Notes: generated by a model from the letters alone, not told the origin. 64,000 nt of DNA from Acidicapsa acidisoli (GCF_025685625.1 NZ_JAGSYI010000007.1:95116-159115); one strand, 5' to 3'; counted from the stretch's first letter, positions 7,539-16,859 are shown. Numbers and translations are program-made.

Positions 7539-8669
7539 TCAGGGCTGGTTATTCTGACTGTCCGTGGATATTTGCCGCAGGAGGTTCGCCGAGACAGAGC
7601 CTTCTCCATTCAGCGTCATTCCCATTGCGTTTGCTCGATCAATGGGATTGTCTTGCTGCGAGCTGAAGCCTGTCAATATCGGGCTCGGGTTCGTGACCGA
7701 AGTCGCAGGCTGTGCCAATGCGTCCAGATGCTCGGCGTCTACGACGGTTGGATTTTTAGGAATGAGATGGTAGCGGCCGCGTACCAGATAGTCCACCAGC
7801 AGACCGCCAGCTATGTACGGATTGAGGACCACGACCGGGATTACATAACCATTGGTGATGAGCGTCTCTGTTACGCCGTGAATGGCGCGGCTCTGATGCC
7901 GATAGCCAGGCACTTGAGGGATTTCAAGGACGGTTAGCTGCGCCTCGGGGTGGCGCTTGCCGTACTTCACGAGCGTGTAGGTGACGTGTTTGGGAGTTGT
8001 GATGCCGGCATCCGGAAAGACGGTGCGCCCGAACTGATGCGGGAAATAGTTGTTCAGAAGAAAGCGGTCGAAGTCGGCACAGTTGTTGTAGAGGATATTG
8101 AAGTGCGACTTGTTAGGCTGCGCATTCAGGCGTGCGATCAGTTCCCTGTCTTGTTCAGGAGTGGTCGCAAACCGAAAGGCATAGGTGTGGCGGTCGTATG
8201 CAGTACCGACCAGTTCCGTCCAGCCCCCGTTGAAAAAGCCTCCGGGTGGCAGGTGTGCTCCAAATGCATCGAGGCGGGCTTCGCGATAGTGACTGCGCAG
8301 TTGATTGACGGTGTCCTCATTCACGTGGGTAGGCACCTGGGATGGGTCGTCGACAGCATAGAGATACGGGATCAAGGGAATAGCAACCCAGTCATAACCG
8401 CCCATGCCTTTGTAACGGCTGATGACGACTCCATACTCGCCAGGCTCACAAAGGCGCAGATGAACAGGAGAATCAGCGCAGACGCGCTGCAAATAAAGGG
8501 CGGCATGGCCAGTTGGATTCAGAGTGCCAAAAACGCCGAAGGGCTGCTCCAGTAACAGCGCGGCCTGTGCAAACAAATGCGGCGCCGACAAAAGCAGGAG
8601 AAAGAGAGCGGTTGCTTTCAGGGGAATTCTCTGTGGTTTTACTTTCCCGCTCCATTGGAAAAGTTGCAT
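7539..8669 (-). CDS. Secreted protein with a probable permuted papain-like (DUF4105/LRAT-type) fold
   Basis: A 376-residue protein starting with a lysine/arginine-containing region and a hydrophobic signal sequence (about residues 18-35, ending FAQA). Two features suggest a circularly permuted papain-like domain: a GHAALYL element shortly after the mature N terminus (candidate His) and an ILYNNCADF element around the middle (candidate Cys), the same order and spacing style as in DUF4105/Lnb_N and LRAT-like proteins. That is a motif-level inference; catalytic activity is not proven. A hydrophobic segment (GYVIPVVVLNPYIAGGLLVDYLV) occurs in the C-terminal third and may anchor or associate with the membrane. 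It is divergent from the sialate esterase gene, with a perfect inverted repeat in the shared upstream region. Confidence 0.65.
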   Translation of the reverse strand: MQLFQWSGKVKPQRIPLKATALFLLLLSAPHLFAQAALLLEQPFGVFGTLNPTGHAALYLQRVCADSPVHLRLCEPGEYGVVISRYKGMGGYDWVAIPLIPYLYAVDDPSQVPTHVNEDTVNQLRSHYREARLDAFGAHLPPGGFFNGGWTELVGTAYDRHTYAFRFATTPEQDRELIARLNAQPNKSHFNILYNNCADFDRFLLNNYFPHQFGRTVFPDAGITTPKHVTYTLVKYGKRHPEAQLTVLEIPQVPGYRHQSRAIHGVTETLITNGYVIPVVVLNPYIAGGLLVDYLVRGRYHLIPKNPTVVDAEHLDALAQPATSVTNPSPILTGFSSQQDNPIDRANAMGMTLNGEGSVSANLLRQISTDSQNNQP

Positions 8670-9039
8670 CAGTGATCTCTCGGAATTGGGGTACGGGAAA
8701 TAGCAAATACCGACCGATTAAGCGCTGTTGCACTATGCACTGTCGTTGACAGTGCATAACTTACCGCTACGTCCAGCTCAGTCCGCAGGGCGCATCAGGC
8801 AAAGGGCGGTTTGCCTCTCCTTGAAAATAGACACAGAATTCGCTTCAAAGTTGCCGCATTACGGGGTTTTTCCTGGTCTGGGAACTTTCCAAAACAAGGT
8901 AAGCGATGTATTTTTCACCCCCCTTGCAGCCCAACCGATTGGACCCTAGCGGCACTGCCTGCCTGCGTGTTACCGTTTTCTTTCGAAGGAAAAATCGTTC
9001 AAAATATTGGCCAACCCTATTTATTCAGAAGAGGTTCAC
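8670..9039. other. Divergent intergenic region (370 bp)
   Basis: No gene is supported. It must hold the promoters for the secreted protein (leftward) and the sialate esterase (rightward). The only striking element is the inverted repeat at 8734-8758. The stretch near 8870-8990 is A/T-richer with TTTTTC runs, but I see no clean -35/-10 pair. Confidence 0.6.
8734..8758. promoter_or_regulatory. Perfect 11-bp inverted repeat, candidate operator
   Basis: TATGCACTGTC (8734-8744), spacer GTT, GACAGTGCATA (8748-8758) is a perfect dyad. It lies 65-89 bases upstream of the leftward gene's start codon and about 280 bases before the rightward gene, so it is better placed to control the leftward promoter. 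A hairpin in RNA is also possible. Confidence 0.5.
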
Positions 9040-10539
9040 TTGAGTTTTCAATTTCCGGCGCTGCTGCGCTTCGCAATTTCACTTTTTGCCTTCTTCTACG
9101 CCGGCTCGATTTACGGCGAGGTGACGCTCCCAAAGGTCTTGGACAGCCACATGGTGGTGCAGCGTGATCTGCCCGTGCACATGTGGGGCTGGGCTGCGGC
9201 GGGTGAAAGCGTAACTGTGAGCTTCCGGGGTCAGGACAGAACGACCGCCGCGAATGATCTGGGGCTGTGGAGCGTTTACATGCCGCCGGGTGCGGCAGGA
9301 GGGCCGTTCCAACTCACGGTGAAAGGGAACAACACCATCACTCTGGAAGACATACTGGTGGGGGATGTCTGGGTAGCAGGCGGGCAATCCAACATGGAAT
9401 TCGAGATGCGCAAGGCATCGACAGCAGCCGTAGATTTGCCCAAAGCGGCCGATGACAAGATCCGCCTGATGATTGTGAAAAAAGAATTCTCCGAATTTCC
9501 GAAGACCGACCTCGACGGAACGGCCTGGACCGCGTCCACGCCGGAATCAGCAAAGGAATTCTCAGCGGTGGCCTGGTACTTTGCGCAGGAGATCGAGCAG
9601 CGCGAGCACGTCCCGGTTGGGGTGATCGACTCGACGTGGGGAGGAACGGTTGCAGAGGCATGGACAAGTCTCACAGCATTGGGGGCAGATCCAGGACTGG
9701 CTCCGGTCTTCACCGCGCGCGGCCATATGACGGAGCGAGAAGCTTCCGCTTCGCTTGAACAAAAGGTTCGGACCCGGCTCATCGACGAGGCCAAGGTACA
9801 AGGCAAGCCTGCGCCGAAGTTTGCCTGGCACCCAGTGCTGAACACATGGGCTCCAGCACAGCTTTTTAACGCGATGATCGCGCCACTTACTCCTTTTCCG
9901 ATTCGCGGAGTGATCTGGTACCAGGGCGAAAGCAACAGTGCGCTGGAGCGTTATCCGACCTACGAGCGCCTTTTCCGCACGATGATCGAGGACTGGCGCA
10001 ACCAATGGTCGATCGGCGACTTCCCTTTTCTGTATGTGCAACTGGCGAATTTCAAATCCACTCCCGCTGAGGAATATTTTCAGATCCGGGAGTCGCAACG
10101 GCGGACGCTGGAGTTGCGCAACACGGGAATGGCGGTGACGATTGATATCGGTAATCCCGACGACGTGCATCCGACAGACAAACTTACCGTGGGCCGGAGA
10201 CTGGCTCTGGCTGCGCGTGCTCTGAGTTACGGAGAACAGCTCGAGTTCTCCGGGCCGCTCTATCGCCAGGTAACGCCAGAGGGCAGCAACTTGCGGGTAT
10301 GGTTTGATCACGCAACCAGCCTCGAAGCCAAAGGCGGCGCGTTGACGGGGTTCGAAGTCGCCGGAACGGACGGTCAGTTTGCTCCGGCAGACGCCAAGAT
10401 TGACGGAAGCACCGTGGTTTTGAGCAGTCCTTCTGTTGTGTTACCGGTTGCCGCGCGATACGGCTGGGCGAACAGTCCGGAGTGTCACCTTTACAACGGT
10501 GCGGGACTACCTGCGTCTCCATTTACCTCGATTAAGTAG
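9040..10539 (+). CDS. Sialate O-acetylesterase (secreted SASA-family)
   Basis: A 499-residue exported esterase of the carbohydrate SASA/SGNH type that removes O-acetyl groups from sugars. I place the start at TTG 9040, because AGAAGAGG lies just upstream and the resulting N terminus is a good signal peptide (FPALLRFAISLFAFFYAGSIYG); an open frame from TTG 9007 adds 11 residues. SGNH-type motifs are GGQSNMEF (nucleophile Ser, about residue 116), WYQGESN (about residue 300) and the D-x-H element DDVHPTDK (about residue 376). An N-terminal beta-rich domain with a conserved HMVVQRD..VHMWGWA opening precedes the catalytic domain, as in the family. Sialic acid itself need not be the substrate; in this group such enzymes usually deacetylate plant polysaccharides. 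Confidence 0.9.
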   Translation: MSFQFPALLRFAISLFAFFYAGSIYGEVTLPKVLDSHMVVQRDLPVHMWGWAAAGESVTVSFRGQDRTTAANDLGLWSVYMPPGAAGGPFQLTVKGNNTITLEDILVGDVWVAGGQSNMEFEMRKASTAAVDLPKAADDKIRLMIVKKEFSEFPKTDLDGTAWTASTPESAKEFSAVAWYFAQEIEQREHVPVGVIDSTWGGTVAEAWTSLTALGADPGLAPVFTARGHMTEREASASLEQKVRTRLIDEAKVQGKPAPKFAWHPVLNTWAPAQLFNAMIAPLTPFPIRGVIWYQGESNSALERYPTYERLFRTMIEDWRNQWSIGDFPFLYVQLANFKSTPAEEYFQIRESQRRTLELRNTGMAVTIDIGNPDDVHPTDKLTVGRRLALAARALSYGEQLEFSGPLYRQVTPEGSNLRVWFDHATSLEAKGGALTGFEVAGTDGQFAPADAKIDGSTVVLSSPSVVLPVAARYGWANSPECHLYNGAGLPASPFTSIK

Positions 10540-10543
10540 CGAT

Positions 10544-10570
10544 CTCGCGAACGATTGTCGCGAGCACATT
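10544..10570 (+). terminator. Hairpin terminator after the sialate esterase
   Basis: CTCGCGA (10544-10550) pairs perfectly with TCGCGAG (10558-10564) around a 7-base loop, five bases after the stop codon, followed by CACATTTCTT. The T tract is short. Confidence 0.5.
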
Positions 10571-10660
10571 TCTTCACCCGAATGGCGGTAGCAACGTACC
10601 TGGAAAGGGCCGCGAACCGTTTGGCCTCGACTTAGCCTCTACCTGGCCTCGGCGGACTTC

Positions 10661-12823
10661 TTACGGCTGGTCCATACTGTTCCCCGATTTCGGCCGTTCG
10701 ATTTCGTTTACCAGAGACGTGGCCAGACTCTCTGCAGTGCGGGAGAGAGCAAGAAAGGTTTGCAGTTCCATCGCACTTGTTGGATGAGATCCCTCCAAAC
10801 CGCAGGCCCGGGCCGCATCTTCCAAAACATTGCGTTCGTCTTCAAAATCGTTGCTTGTCGTCGACGGCTTTCCTTCGATTCGGTTCGCCAGTCGATCCAG
10901 TATCCCGGCTAACCGATTATCACATTCCTGTTGTGCTGCGCGTGTGGCTTGCGGAAGCTCGAAGCCGGGGAGTTGCAGGCGGTATTTGTAGAGGGTGATA
11001 CGCGTCAGGAAAAGCATCCGAAGTTTTGGTTGCCACTCACGGATTTGACTGCGCAGGACGAGGGCTGCCTCGCGGGTGGGACCGAATTCGAAGAGAGCCC
11101 CATCTGCCAGACTCCTGACCTTGTCAAAGTTCGTGTTGATCTTCTCACGTAGAGAATGGCTGAGCTCGATCGCGATCTTTCTGTCTTTTGAAAGGGGTTG
11201 CCTTTGATATTCAGAGAGAGATCGCAGGTTCGCGACGAAAGCTTTCTTCAACTCGACTGAGGCGAGAGTACCCCAGAGTTGATCGAATACGAGCCACATC
11301 ACAGCGAGGCCTAAAAAGATACCGACCACACGGTCTCTTGCTACACCTAGAGAAATTTGTTCCTTGAATTCCTGAAGGTTGATGAGGTAGAAGGCGACCA
11401 CTATTTGCACGCCAAAATAGGCCAATCGAGGGCTAGACGCTGCAAACCAGGCGGCCACGGCACTCACTGCGACGAATAGAGCAGTAAATCCAGCAATCGA
11501 GTCGAGATAAGGAAGAATAAGAATTTGAGCACCCATCCCGAAGAAAACGCCGCCCACTATCGCGCCCGTGAATCGCAGGATCTGCTTCTGGCGAGAGAAG
11601 CCGACCGTAGACAATGCGGTTAACAAACAAGTCGTGATTGCTGTGCTGATACCCGGCCACGCAATCGCGTTGTAGATCACATAGCAAAGACTCGCAGCAA
11701 GCCCCCCTTTCAAAGCGAACTTCAGATGGTCCGGGTTGGAGAAAGCATCCGGAACAAAAAAGTTCGACGGCCGTTTGTCATCCGATGCCGAGGGCCTGAG
11801 CTCGCCGACCGAGCCAGAACCGGTGAAAACTTCAGGAATGAGCGACACGGTTTTCTCCATCTCATGCAACAGCGGAACGCCGCCTGTGGGTTGACTTGCG
11901 TCGTACAACGCTCGTATGTCTGGAGCTTTTCCGCTAAATAGATCGACACGAATGCTGCCGATGTTTGCGGCCAGATCCCGTATCCTCTGCCTGTCGTCAC
12001 CTCCCGCCGGAATACCGACAGGCATCAGGGTTGCGGCAATATCGACAAGTCTCCCAACCAGCGCCACTACGGCCCCCATCTTCTCGCGGTAGTCTTGCGG
12101 ATAGTTGGAATTGCGCAAGGTGCCTCGCAACCTTGATGTTCCCAGCATCGCCAGTTGTGTGATCTTCTTAGCTGCAGCCTGGTCCACTGGCCTTCCTGTT
12201 CCGTAGCAATCGAGTACCGCTTCAACCGAAGCCAACCTGTCAGCAATGGATCGCAGAAAATCATTCCCGGGCCTCATCGCATCAAACAGCAACTCGACGA
12301 CCACCGCGACCGCGCTGCCAATCGTCAGAGCAAAGACCGCCCAAAGCGTCCCTTCCACCCTAAGTTCGCCAGAGATATGGCTATCCCAGAGCGGGGTAGT
12401 CATTGCGATCAAGTAGCCGATGTTCACCGCCGACACGAATGTGGACATAGCGCTCATTCCATAGAACGCCAGAAACATCGTCCCGCATACCCAGAGAAGA
12501 CGCAGCGTTGGGTCGTCAACAAAAACAATCGCTCCAATCAGCAAATAGATAGTTCCAAGAGCAAAAGAGAGGGTCCTCGTTCCAGCGGCCTTCACCGTTA
12601 TCCGAAGGCTTTCGTGCGAGATTGTAAGCGAGTAGATAGCGCAATACGCGCCATAGGGAATCCGAAACGTCATGACAATGAGCATGGAAAGAGTCGCAGA
12701 GAGTACCATGCGTCCCACCAAGGCAGCTCTTCCGGGGTAAGGTACAAGCTCCTCTCTGAGAAACTCCCAGATCCAGCTCGACCGTCCAGTCGATTTCGGT
12801 ACGGTTTGAGCAATGGTTGCCAT
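10661..12823 (-). CDS. FUSC-family inner-membrane efflux permease (AaeB/MdtO-like)
   Basis: A 720-residue protein with two hydrophobic blocks of several helices each (about residues 35-180 and 375-510), separated and followed by soluble helical regions, the typical fusaric-acid-resistance (FUSC) architecture of two half-repeats. The N-terminal block contains RIPYGAYCAIYSLTISHESLR and the second block GGLAASLCYVIYNAIAWPGISTAI, the conserved start of each FUSC repeat. With its HlyD adaptor such permeases expel aromatic acids or cationic drugs. It is the last gene of a leftward operon: the start ATG lies two bases after the stop of the adaptor, so translation is probably coupled. No outer-membrane channel gene is adjacent. 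The substrate is unknown. Confidence 0.88.
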   Translation of the reverse strand: MATIAQTVPKSTGRSSWIWEFLREELVPYPGRAALVGRMVLSATLSMLIVMTFRIPYGAYCAIYSLTISHESLRITVKAAGTRTLSFALGTIYLLIGAIVFVDDPTLRLLWVCGTMFLAFYGMSAMSTFVSAVNIGYLIAMTTPLWDSHISGELRVEGTLWAVFALTIGSAVAVVVELLFDAMRPGNDFLRSIADRLASVEAVLDCYGTGRPVDQAAAKKITQLAMLGTSRLRGTLRNSNYPQDYREKMGAVVALVGRLVDIAATLMPVGIPAGGDDRQRIRDLAANIGSIRVDLFSGKAPDIRALYDASQPTGGVPLLHEMEKTVSLIPEVFTGSGSVGELRPSASDDKRPSNFFVPDAFSNPDHLKFALKGGLAASLCYVIYNAIAWPGISTAITTCLLTALSTVGFSRQKQILRFTGAIVGGVFFGMGAQILILPYLDSIAGFTALFVAVSAVAAWFAASSPRLAYFGVQIVVAFYLINLQEFKEQISLGVARDRVVGIFLGLAVMWLVFDQLWGTLASVELKKAFVANLRSLSEYQRQPLSKDRKIAIELSHSLREKINTNFDKVRSLADGALFEFGPTREAALVLRSQIREWQPKLRMLFLTRITLYKYRLQLPGFELPQATRAAQQECDNRLAGILDRLANRIEGKPSTTSNDFEDERNVLEDAARACGLEGSHPTSAMELQTFLALSRTAESLATSLVNEIERPKSGNSMDQP

Positions 12824-12825
12824 AA

Positions 12826-14040
12826 TTAATGCCCGCGGATTTCGACCACTGCTGACTCACCGAATCGAAATAACTCCTGGGGAGGATTCTTGACCCGCAC
12901 TCGGACCGGATATCGAGAAGCCAGGTGCACCCAATTGAGCGTTCGCTGTGCGTCTGGAAGGCCAGGTTCCAAGCGGCCAAAGACATCGGGATCTGGAGTC
13001 GTACCGAAGCCAATGCTATCTACCACGCCGGAGAAACGTACACTCGGTTTCGAGAGTAGAAAGACATCAGCCCGCATTCCAGGCGCAATGTGCTCCAGTG
13101 TTCCTTCACGAAAGTTGGCTATTGCCCACCACGTGCGTGCATCGATCAGAGTGAAGACCTGCTGCCCCACATGCACGAAAGCACCCTCGGAGATCGTAAG
13201 GTTAGTAACACGCGTATCGAATGGCGCATAGACCCGGCAGTTATTGAGATTGTACCGGGCGGTTTCTACGGCCGACGTGCGAGCGCCACGTTGATTAATG
13301 AGCGGTTCGAGCGTGGTCACGGCATTGATTGATTGCTCGTGCCGGGCATGGCTTTCCTCCAGGGCAGCCTTGGAGTGTTCGTACTGCGCTATGGCCGACT
13401 TCAATCCGGCCTGAGAAAGCCGTAGTTGCGATTCCGCCTGCTTGAGTGCCTCGGCCTGAGCAACCTCGGACGTTCTCGCTCTGTCTACCTGGTCTACTGT
13501 GACATACTGTTTTGCAAGCAGCGGCTCAATCCTGTGCAAGTTATTGTTTGCGTAGGTCCACTCTGCTTTGGCGCGGCTCACGCCCTGCTCTGCGTTCGCG
13601 ACATCTGCACGAGCCTCTTCGACATCCGCTGCCCACCGGTCGATGTCAGCTTCTGAGCTATGGATATTCGATCGCGCAATGGAAACGCCGCTTACCAGTG
13701 CAGCGATCTTCCGACGTTCGTCCTCAATTTGCCCTTCGAGAGTAGCCTGGTCAGAGAGGGCTTTTTCGAGCGCGTACTTATAAGGCCGATCATCGATCTC
13801 AAACAATAACTCGCCTTGTTTCACAAATTGATTGTCGCGCACATTCAGCCGCGTGATTGGCCCTTCCACTTGCGGTGCGATACCGATGAAGTTCGCGAAA
13901 ATCTCAGCATCATCGGTTCGGGGGTATCGATTGGTCTGCCAGATTACCAACAGTCCAGTAATCAAGGCGCCCGCAATGATGGAAGTCCTCACGATTTGGC
14001 CGACGCGCCCGGATCGAGACGTCAGGTCATCTTCGGGCAT
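12826..14040 (-). CDS. EmrA/HlyD-family membrane fusion protein (MdtN-like)
   Basis: A 404-residue periplasmic adaptor. The start is ATG 14040 (MPEDDLTSRSG), preceded by AAGGAG at good spacing; an open frame continues upstream to 14265 but runs antiparallel through the ytcA-like gene. There is one N-terminal transmembrane anchor (about residues 20-38), then a biotinyl-lipoyl-like hairpin start (VEGPITRLNVRDNQFVKQGELLFEIDDRPY), a long alanine-rich alpha-helical coiled coil (about 85-220), the second lipoyl half (NNCRVYAPFDTRVTNLTISEGAFVHVGQQVFTLID) and a beta-barrel domain. It should bridge the FUSC permease (next gene) to an outer-membrane channel encoded elsewhere. Confidence 0.9.
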   Translation of the reverse strand: MPEDDLTSRSGRVGQIVRTSIIAGALITGLLVIWQTNRYPRTDDAEIFANFIGIAPQVEGPITRLNVRDNQFVKQGELLFEIDDRPYKYALEKALSDQATLEGQIEDERRKIAALVSGVSIARSNIHSSEADIDRWAADVEEARADVANAEQGVSRAKAEWTYANNNLHRIEPLLAKQYVTVDQVDRARTSEVAQAEALKQAESQLRLSQAGLKSAIAQYEHSKAALEESHARHEQSINAVTTLEPLINQRGARTSAVETARYNLNNCRVYAPFDTRVTNLTISEGAFVHVGQQVFTLIDARTWWAIANFREGTLEHIAPGMRADVFLLSKPSVRFSGVVDSIGFGTTPDPDVFGRLEPGLPDAQRTLNWVHLASRYPVRVRVKNPPQELFRFGESAVVEIRGH

Positions 14041-14057
14041 CTCTTCTCCTTTCCTAA

Positions 14058-14357
14058 TTAATTGAAGAACAGCAGCCAAAGGGAAAATGCGAAAAATGCG
14101 GCCAGACAGGGATACACGAGGATCAACGGCTTCAGTTGGTCTTCCAGCTTGATATGCACAAAATACAAGCGCGCAACAACGGTGAGCAGTAGCCCGATGA
14201 CTCCGCACAATATCCATGCTGGGAAGAACGAGCCAAGAATATCGAAGGAGGGCGCGCGGGAACATCCTGCCGTCGAGAGCGCGGCAATAGAGCAGGCTGT
14301 GACCGCGACCGGTCGGATCAGACGTTTGCGGCTGAGCGAATTCAGCGTTCTCGTCAT
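14058..14357 (-). CDS. ytcA: YtcA-like small lipoprotein
   Basis: A 99-residue protein with a type II signal peptide: a basic N terminus, a hydrophobic core and the lipobox STAGC, giving a mature lipid-anchored Cys at about residue 32. Two transmembrane helices follow (AWILCGVIGLLLTVVARLYFV and LVYPCLAAFFAFSLWLLFF). The motif FDILGSFFPAWILCGVIG matches the YtcA family as I recall it. In E. coli, ytcA sits beside mdtNOP; here it directly precedes the adaptor and FUSC genes, which supports the assignment. Its exact role in efflux is not established. The start codon follows the stop codon of the small upstream ORF by one base, with the ribosome-binding site AAAGGAC inside that ORF. Confidence 0.82.
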   Translation of the reverse strand: MTRTLNSLSRKRLIRPVAVTACSIAALSTAGCSRAPSFDILGSFFPAWILCGVIGLLLTVVARLYFVHIKLEDQLKPLILVYPCLAAFFAFSLWLLFFN

Positions 14358-14358
14358 C

Positions 14359-14577
14359 TTAGTGTCCTTTTGCGTCGAGCAGATCTCCAGTCTGGATGGC
14401 TAATGCGCAATGCTGGTCAGCAGCTAATGGGCGCGCGCTCACGTGGGCGCTACGTGCCACGGCTACAGCACGCTGTGCGGAGACAACATCTATAAGGGCC
14501 AGGCAAAATGCGGTTAGCATAACACTCACGATCATGATAAATCTTGCGGCTGTATCCGAAGCGCCAATCGGACACAT
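14359..14577 (-). CDS. Possible small membrane protein heading the ytcA-type efflux operon
   Basis: A 72-codon frame from ATG 14577, with AAGGGA just upstream at suitable spacing (an in-frame TTG at 14598 is the alternative). The product has a single strong hydrophobic segment (ARFIMIVSVMLTAFCLALIDVV) followed by a polar tail, and no recognisable domain. Its stop codon is one base from the ytcA-like start, the arrangement expected for coupled translation, which is the main reason to believe it. It could equally be a leader peptide or a chance frame. Confidence 0.42.
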   Translation of the reverse strand: MCPIGASDTAARFIMIVSVMLTAFCLALIDVVSAQRAVAVARSAHVSARPLAADQHCALAIQTGDLLDAKGH

Positions 14578-14978
14578 TGAATCCCTTCGTTGGTTCAACG
14601 GGCAATTTAGATGCAGCTCAAGGACTTATCGATACTTATTTCCTCGAACCTGCCACGCTAAAACACCATGCATCAGACTGCTCATGGAACCGCCGGAAGC
14701 CTAAGCGTTAGTCGTGCTTTTTCCTCTAATTCGATGCCCTATTATCGCCATCTATGCCTTCAGTAATCTGGAGCCCCACATACGCTGGACGCCGTCATAC
14801 TGGCACTAGAACATTTGCGATATCGCTTCGAGCCGATAACTCTTGGATATCAGCCTTGTCGACAAAGTATCGACAGCACTTATTCGGTGTGGCTGCGACA
14901 ATTGGCAAGAAGTCTCCGTTGCGGCACGGACTTCCCGCATATGCGGATCGCGCATCTCATCTATTGGAGTGTGTGGAC
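14578..14978. other. Divergent intergenic region before fumarase (about 400 bp)
   Basis: No gene is supported, although the fumarase frame stays open back to 14754. It should contain promoters for the leftward efflux operon and rightward fumC. A perfect 10-bp palindrome TTGTCGACAA lies at 14856-14865; with nothing else around it, I do not assign it to a regulator. Confidence 0.5.
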
Positions 14979-16412
14979 ATGAATAAGAGAGCGGCAGAGA
15001 CGCACCAAGAGACCAGGCCGGACTCACGCATCGAGTCCGACAGCATGGGAGAAACTGAAGTCCCGACCAATCATTATTGGGGAGCACAGACGCAGCGCTC
15101 GCTGCACCACTTCGCCATCGGCGAAGACCGCATGCCGCCGGAGTTGATCCGGGCTTTCGCCATCCTGAAAAAGGCGGCGGCGCTTGTAAATCACGATTTA
15201 GGAAAACTCCCGCAGGACAAGACGGATTTGATCGTCCGCGCAACCGATGAGTTGATTGCAGGTAAGCACAAGGACGAATTCCCGCTGCGCATCTGGCAAA
15301 CGGGTTCGGGCACGCAGACAAACATGAACGTCAATGAGGTGATCTCGAACCGCGCTATCGAACTTGCAGGCGGCGAGATGGGCAGCAAGAATCCCATTCA
15401 TCCGAACGATCATGTGAACATGTCGCAGTCGTCGAACGACACCTTTCCGACGGCGATGTATATTGCCGCGGCATCGGTAGTGAAGGAGCAACTTATTCCG
15501 GCTGTGCAGCGCCTGCACGATGCGATCGCAGCGAAGGCAAAGCAGTTCGCGGAGGTAGTCAAGATTGGACGCACCCACCTGCAGGATGCAACGCCGCTCA
15601 CGCTTGGCCAGGAAATGGGCGGGTGGGCGAGCCTGCTCGCGCGCGATATTGCTCGCATGGAATCGACGCTCGACGGCCTCTACGAGCTTGCTATCGGCGG
15701 GACAGCCGTGGGCACCGGACTGAACACGCACCCGGAGTTCGCTGAGCGCGCTGCGACAAAAATCGCAGCACTGACAGGCCTGCCATTCCGCTCGCATCCC
15801 AATAAGTTTGCCGCGCTGTCGGCCCATGACGAGCTTGTGTTTGCGAGCGGTGCGCTCGAGACACTTTCGGCCTCGCTGATGAAGATCGCCAATGACGTTC
15901 GCTGGCTCGGTTCGGGGCCGCGCTGCGGATTAGGCGAACTCAACCTTCCAGAGAACGAACCGGGCAGCTCGATCATGCCGGGCAAGGTTAATCCCACGCA
16001 ATGTGAAGCGATGACGATGGTGGCCGTACAAGTACACGGCAATCATACTGCGATCGCATTCGCGGGCAGCCAAGGCAACTTTGAACTCAACGTATTCAAG
16101 CCAGTAATGATCTACAACTTCATGCACTCGGCGCGGCTGTTGACTGACACCTGCCACATGTTTGTGGAGTTCTGCGTGGAGGGCATGGAAGCTAACCTCC
16201 AGTGCATCCGCGAGTATGTGGAGAACTGCCTGATGCTTGTGACCGCGCTCAATCAGCACATCGGCTACGACAAGGCCGCTACGTTGGCCAAGGCAGCGCA
16301 TCAGAAGGGACTCTCGCTACGCGAAGCGAATCACGAGCTTGGGTTTCTCACGGAGGAAGAGTTCGACAAATATTTGCGCCCCGAAAAGATGACATGTCCT
16401 GAAGTCCAGTAG
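14979..16412 (+). CDS. fumC: Fumarate hydratase, class II
   Basis: A 477-residue cytoplasmic enzyme that interconverts fumarate and L-malate in the TCA cycle, iron-independent and tetrameric in the family. I choose ATG 14979 ([10 protein letters not shown]), with TTGGAGT about eight bases upstream; the conserved body starts at [22 protein letters not shown]. Family signatures include [62 protein letters not shown] and the superfamily loop [13 protein letters not shown] at residues 329-341, which carries the catalytic serine. The length agrees with FumC (about 465) plus a short N-terminal extension of about 12 residues. The gene is monocistronic, and a weak bulged hairpin (16433-16451) follows the stop. 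Confidence 0.96.
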   Translation: MNKRAAETHQETRPDSRIESDSMGETEVPTNHYWGAQTQRSLHHFAIGEDRMPPELIRAFAILKKAAALVNHDLGKLPQDKTDLIVRATDELIAGKHKDEFPLRIWQTGSGTQTNMNVNEVISNRAIELAGGEMGSKNPIHPNDHVNMSQSSNDTFPTAMYIAAASVVKEQLIPAVQRLHDAIAAKAKQFAEVVKIGRTHLQDATPLTLGQEMGGWASLLARDIARMESTLDGLYELAIGGTAVGTGLNTHPEFAERAATKIAALTGLPFRSHPNKFAALSAHDELVFASGALETLSASLMKIANDVRWLGSGPRCGLGELNLPENEPGSSIMPGKVNPTQCEAMTMVAVQVHGNHTAIAFAGSQGNFELNVFKPVMIYNFMHSARLLTDTCHMFVEFCVEGMEANLQCIREYVENCLMLVTALNQHIGYDKAATLAKAAHQKGLSLREANHELGFLTEEEFDKYLRPEKMTCPEVQ

Positions 16413-16859
16413 AGACATTCATTGCCCCGACTTCTGGGTTTATCAACCAGAGGCTGCTCTTCGCTTCGCTCCTATTCATTCGGAAGAGACGCGCTTCGAA
16501 GAGTTCGGCGGCCCCTCGCAGAATTGCAAAAAAGAATCGAACAGGAGTCTCTTGCTTCCGAACGCGAAGAGTCCCCGCGGGTGATTCCTTACCGCAGTGG
16601 AGCGAGTTGGGCTCAGAAACGATACGTGGCATTGCAATCGCCATACCTTCGCCAGTAGACTGGTTATGGCCGGCGTGGATCTGCACACGGTCGGGGGAAC
16701 TCCTGGGGCGCCAGACGGCATAGATGACTAGGCGGCATGGGCATCTTGGTGTCAATCATGGCACGATGGAACGCGTTTCGATGGCACAGAGTACGATCAA
16801 AACTGCCGACTAGTGAAGGCGAGACCAGAGAGCACCTCGTAAGTCGTTGTAAACAAAGC
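16413..16859. other. Gap between fumC and tRNA-Ser (about 450 bp)
   Basis: No supported gene. Short open frames on both strands have no ribosome-binding site and no domain resemblance. The region holds the 3' end of the fumC transcript and presumably the tRNA promoter. Confidence 0.5.

Noticed and set aside
7434..8555. Two long rightward frames (7434-7937, 7950-8555) opposite the secreted papain-like gene
   Set aside because: They mirror the leftward gene, which has a signal peptide and His/Cys motifs; no ribosome-binding site precedes them.
12155..12829. A 224-codon rightward frame over the FUSC gene
   Set aside because: Antisense to the first membrane block of the permease; composition is Arg/His/Ser-rich as in shadow frames.
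14754..14978. N-terminal extension of fumarase to 14754
   Set aside because: The family's conserved start follows ATG 14979, which has a ribosome-binding site; the extension resembles no protein.
16422..16755. Open frames on both strands after fumC
   Set aside because: The leftward one overlaps the fumC 3' end, and neither has a start signal or domain.
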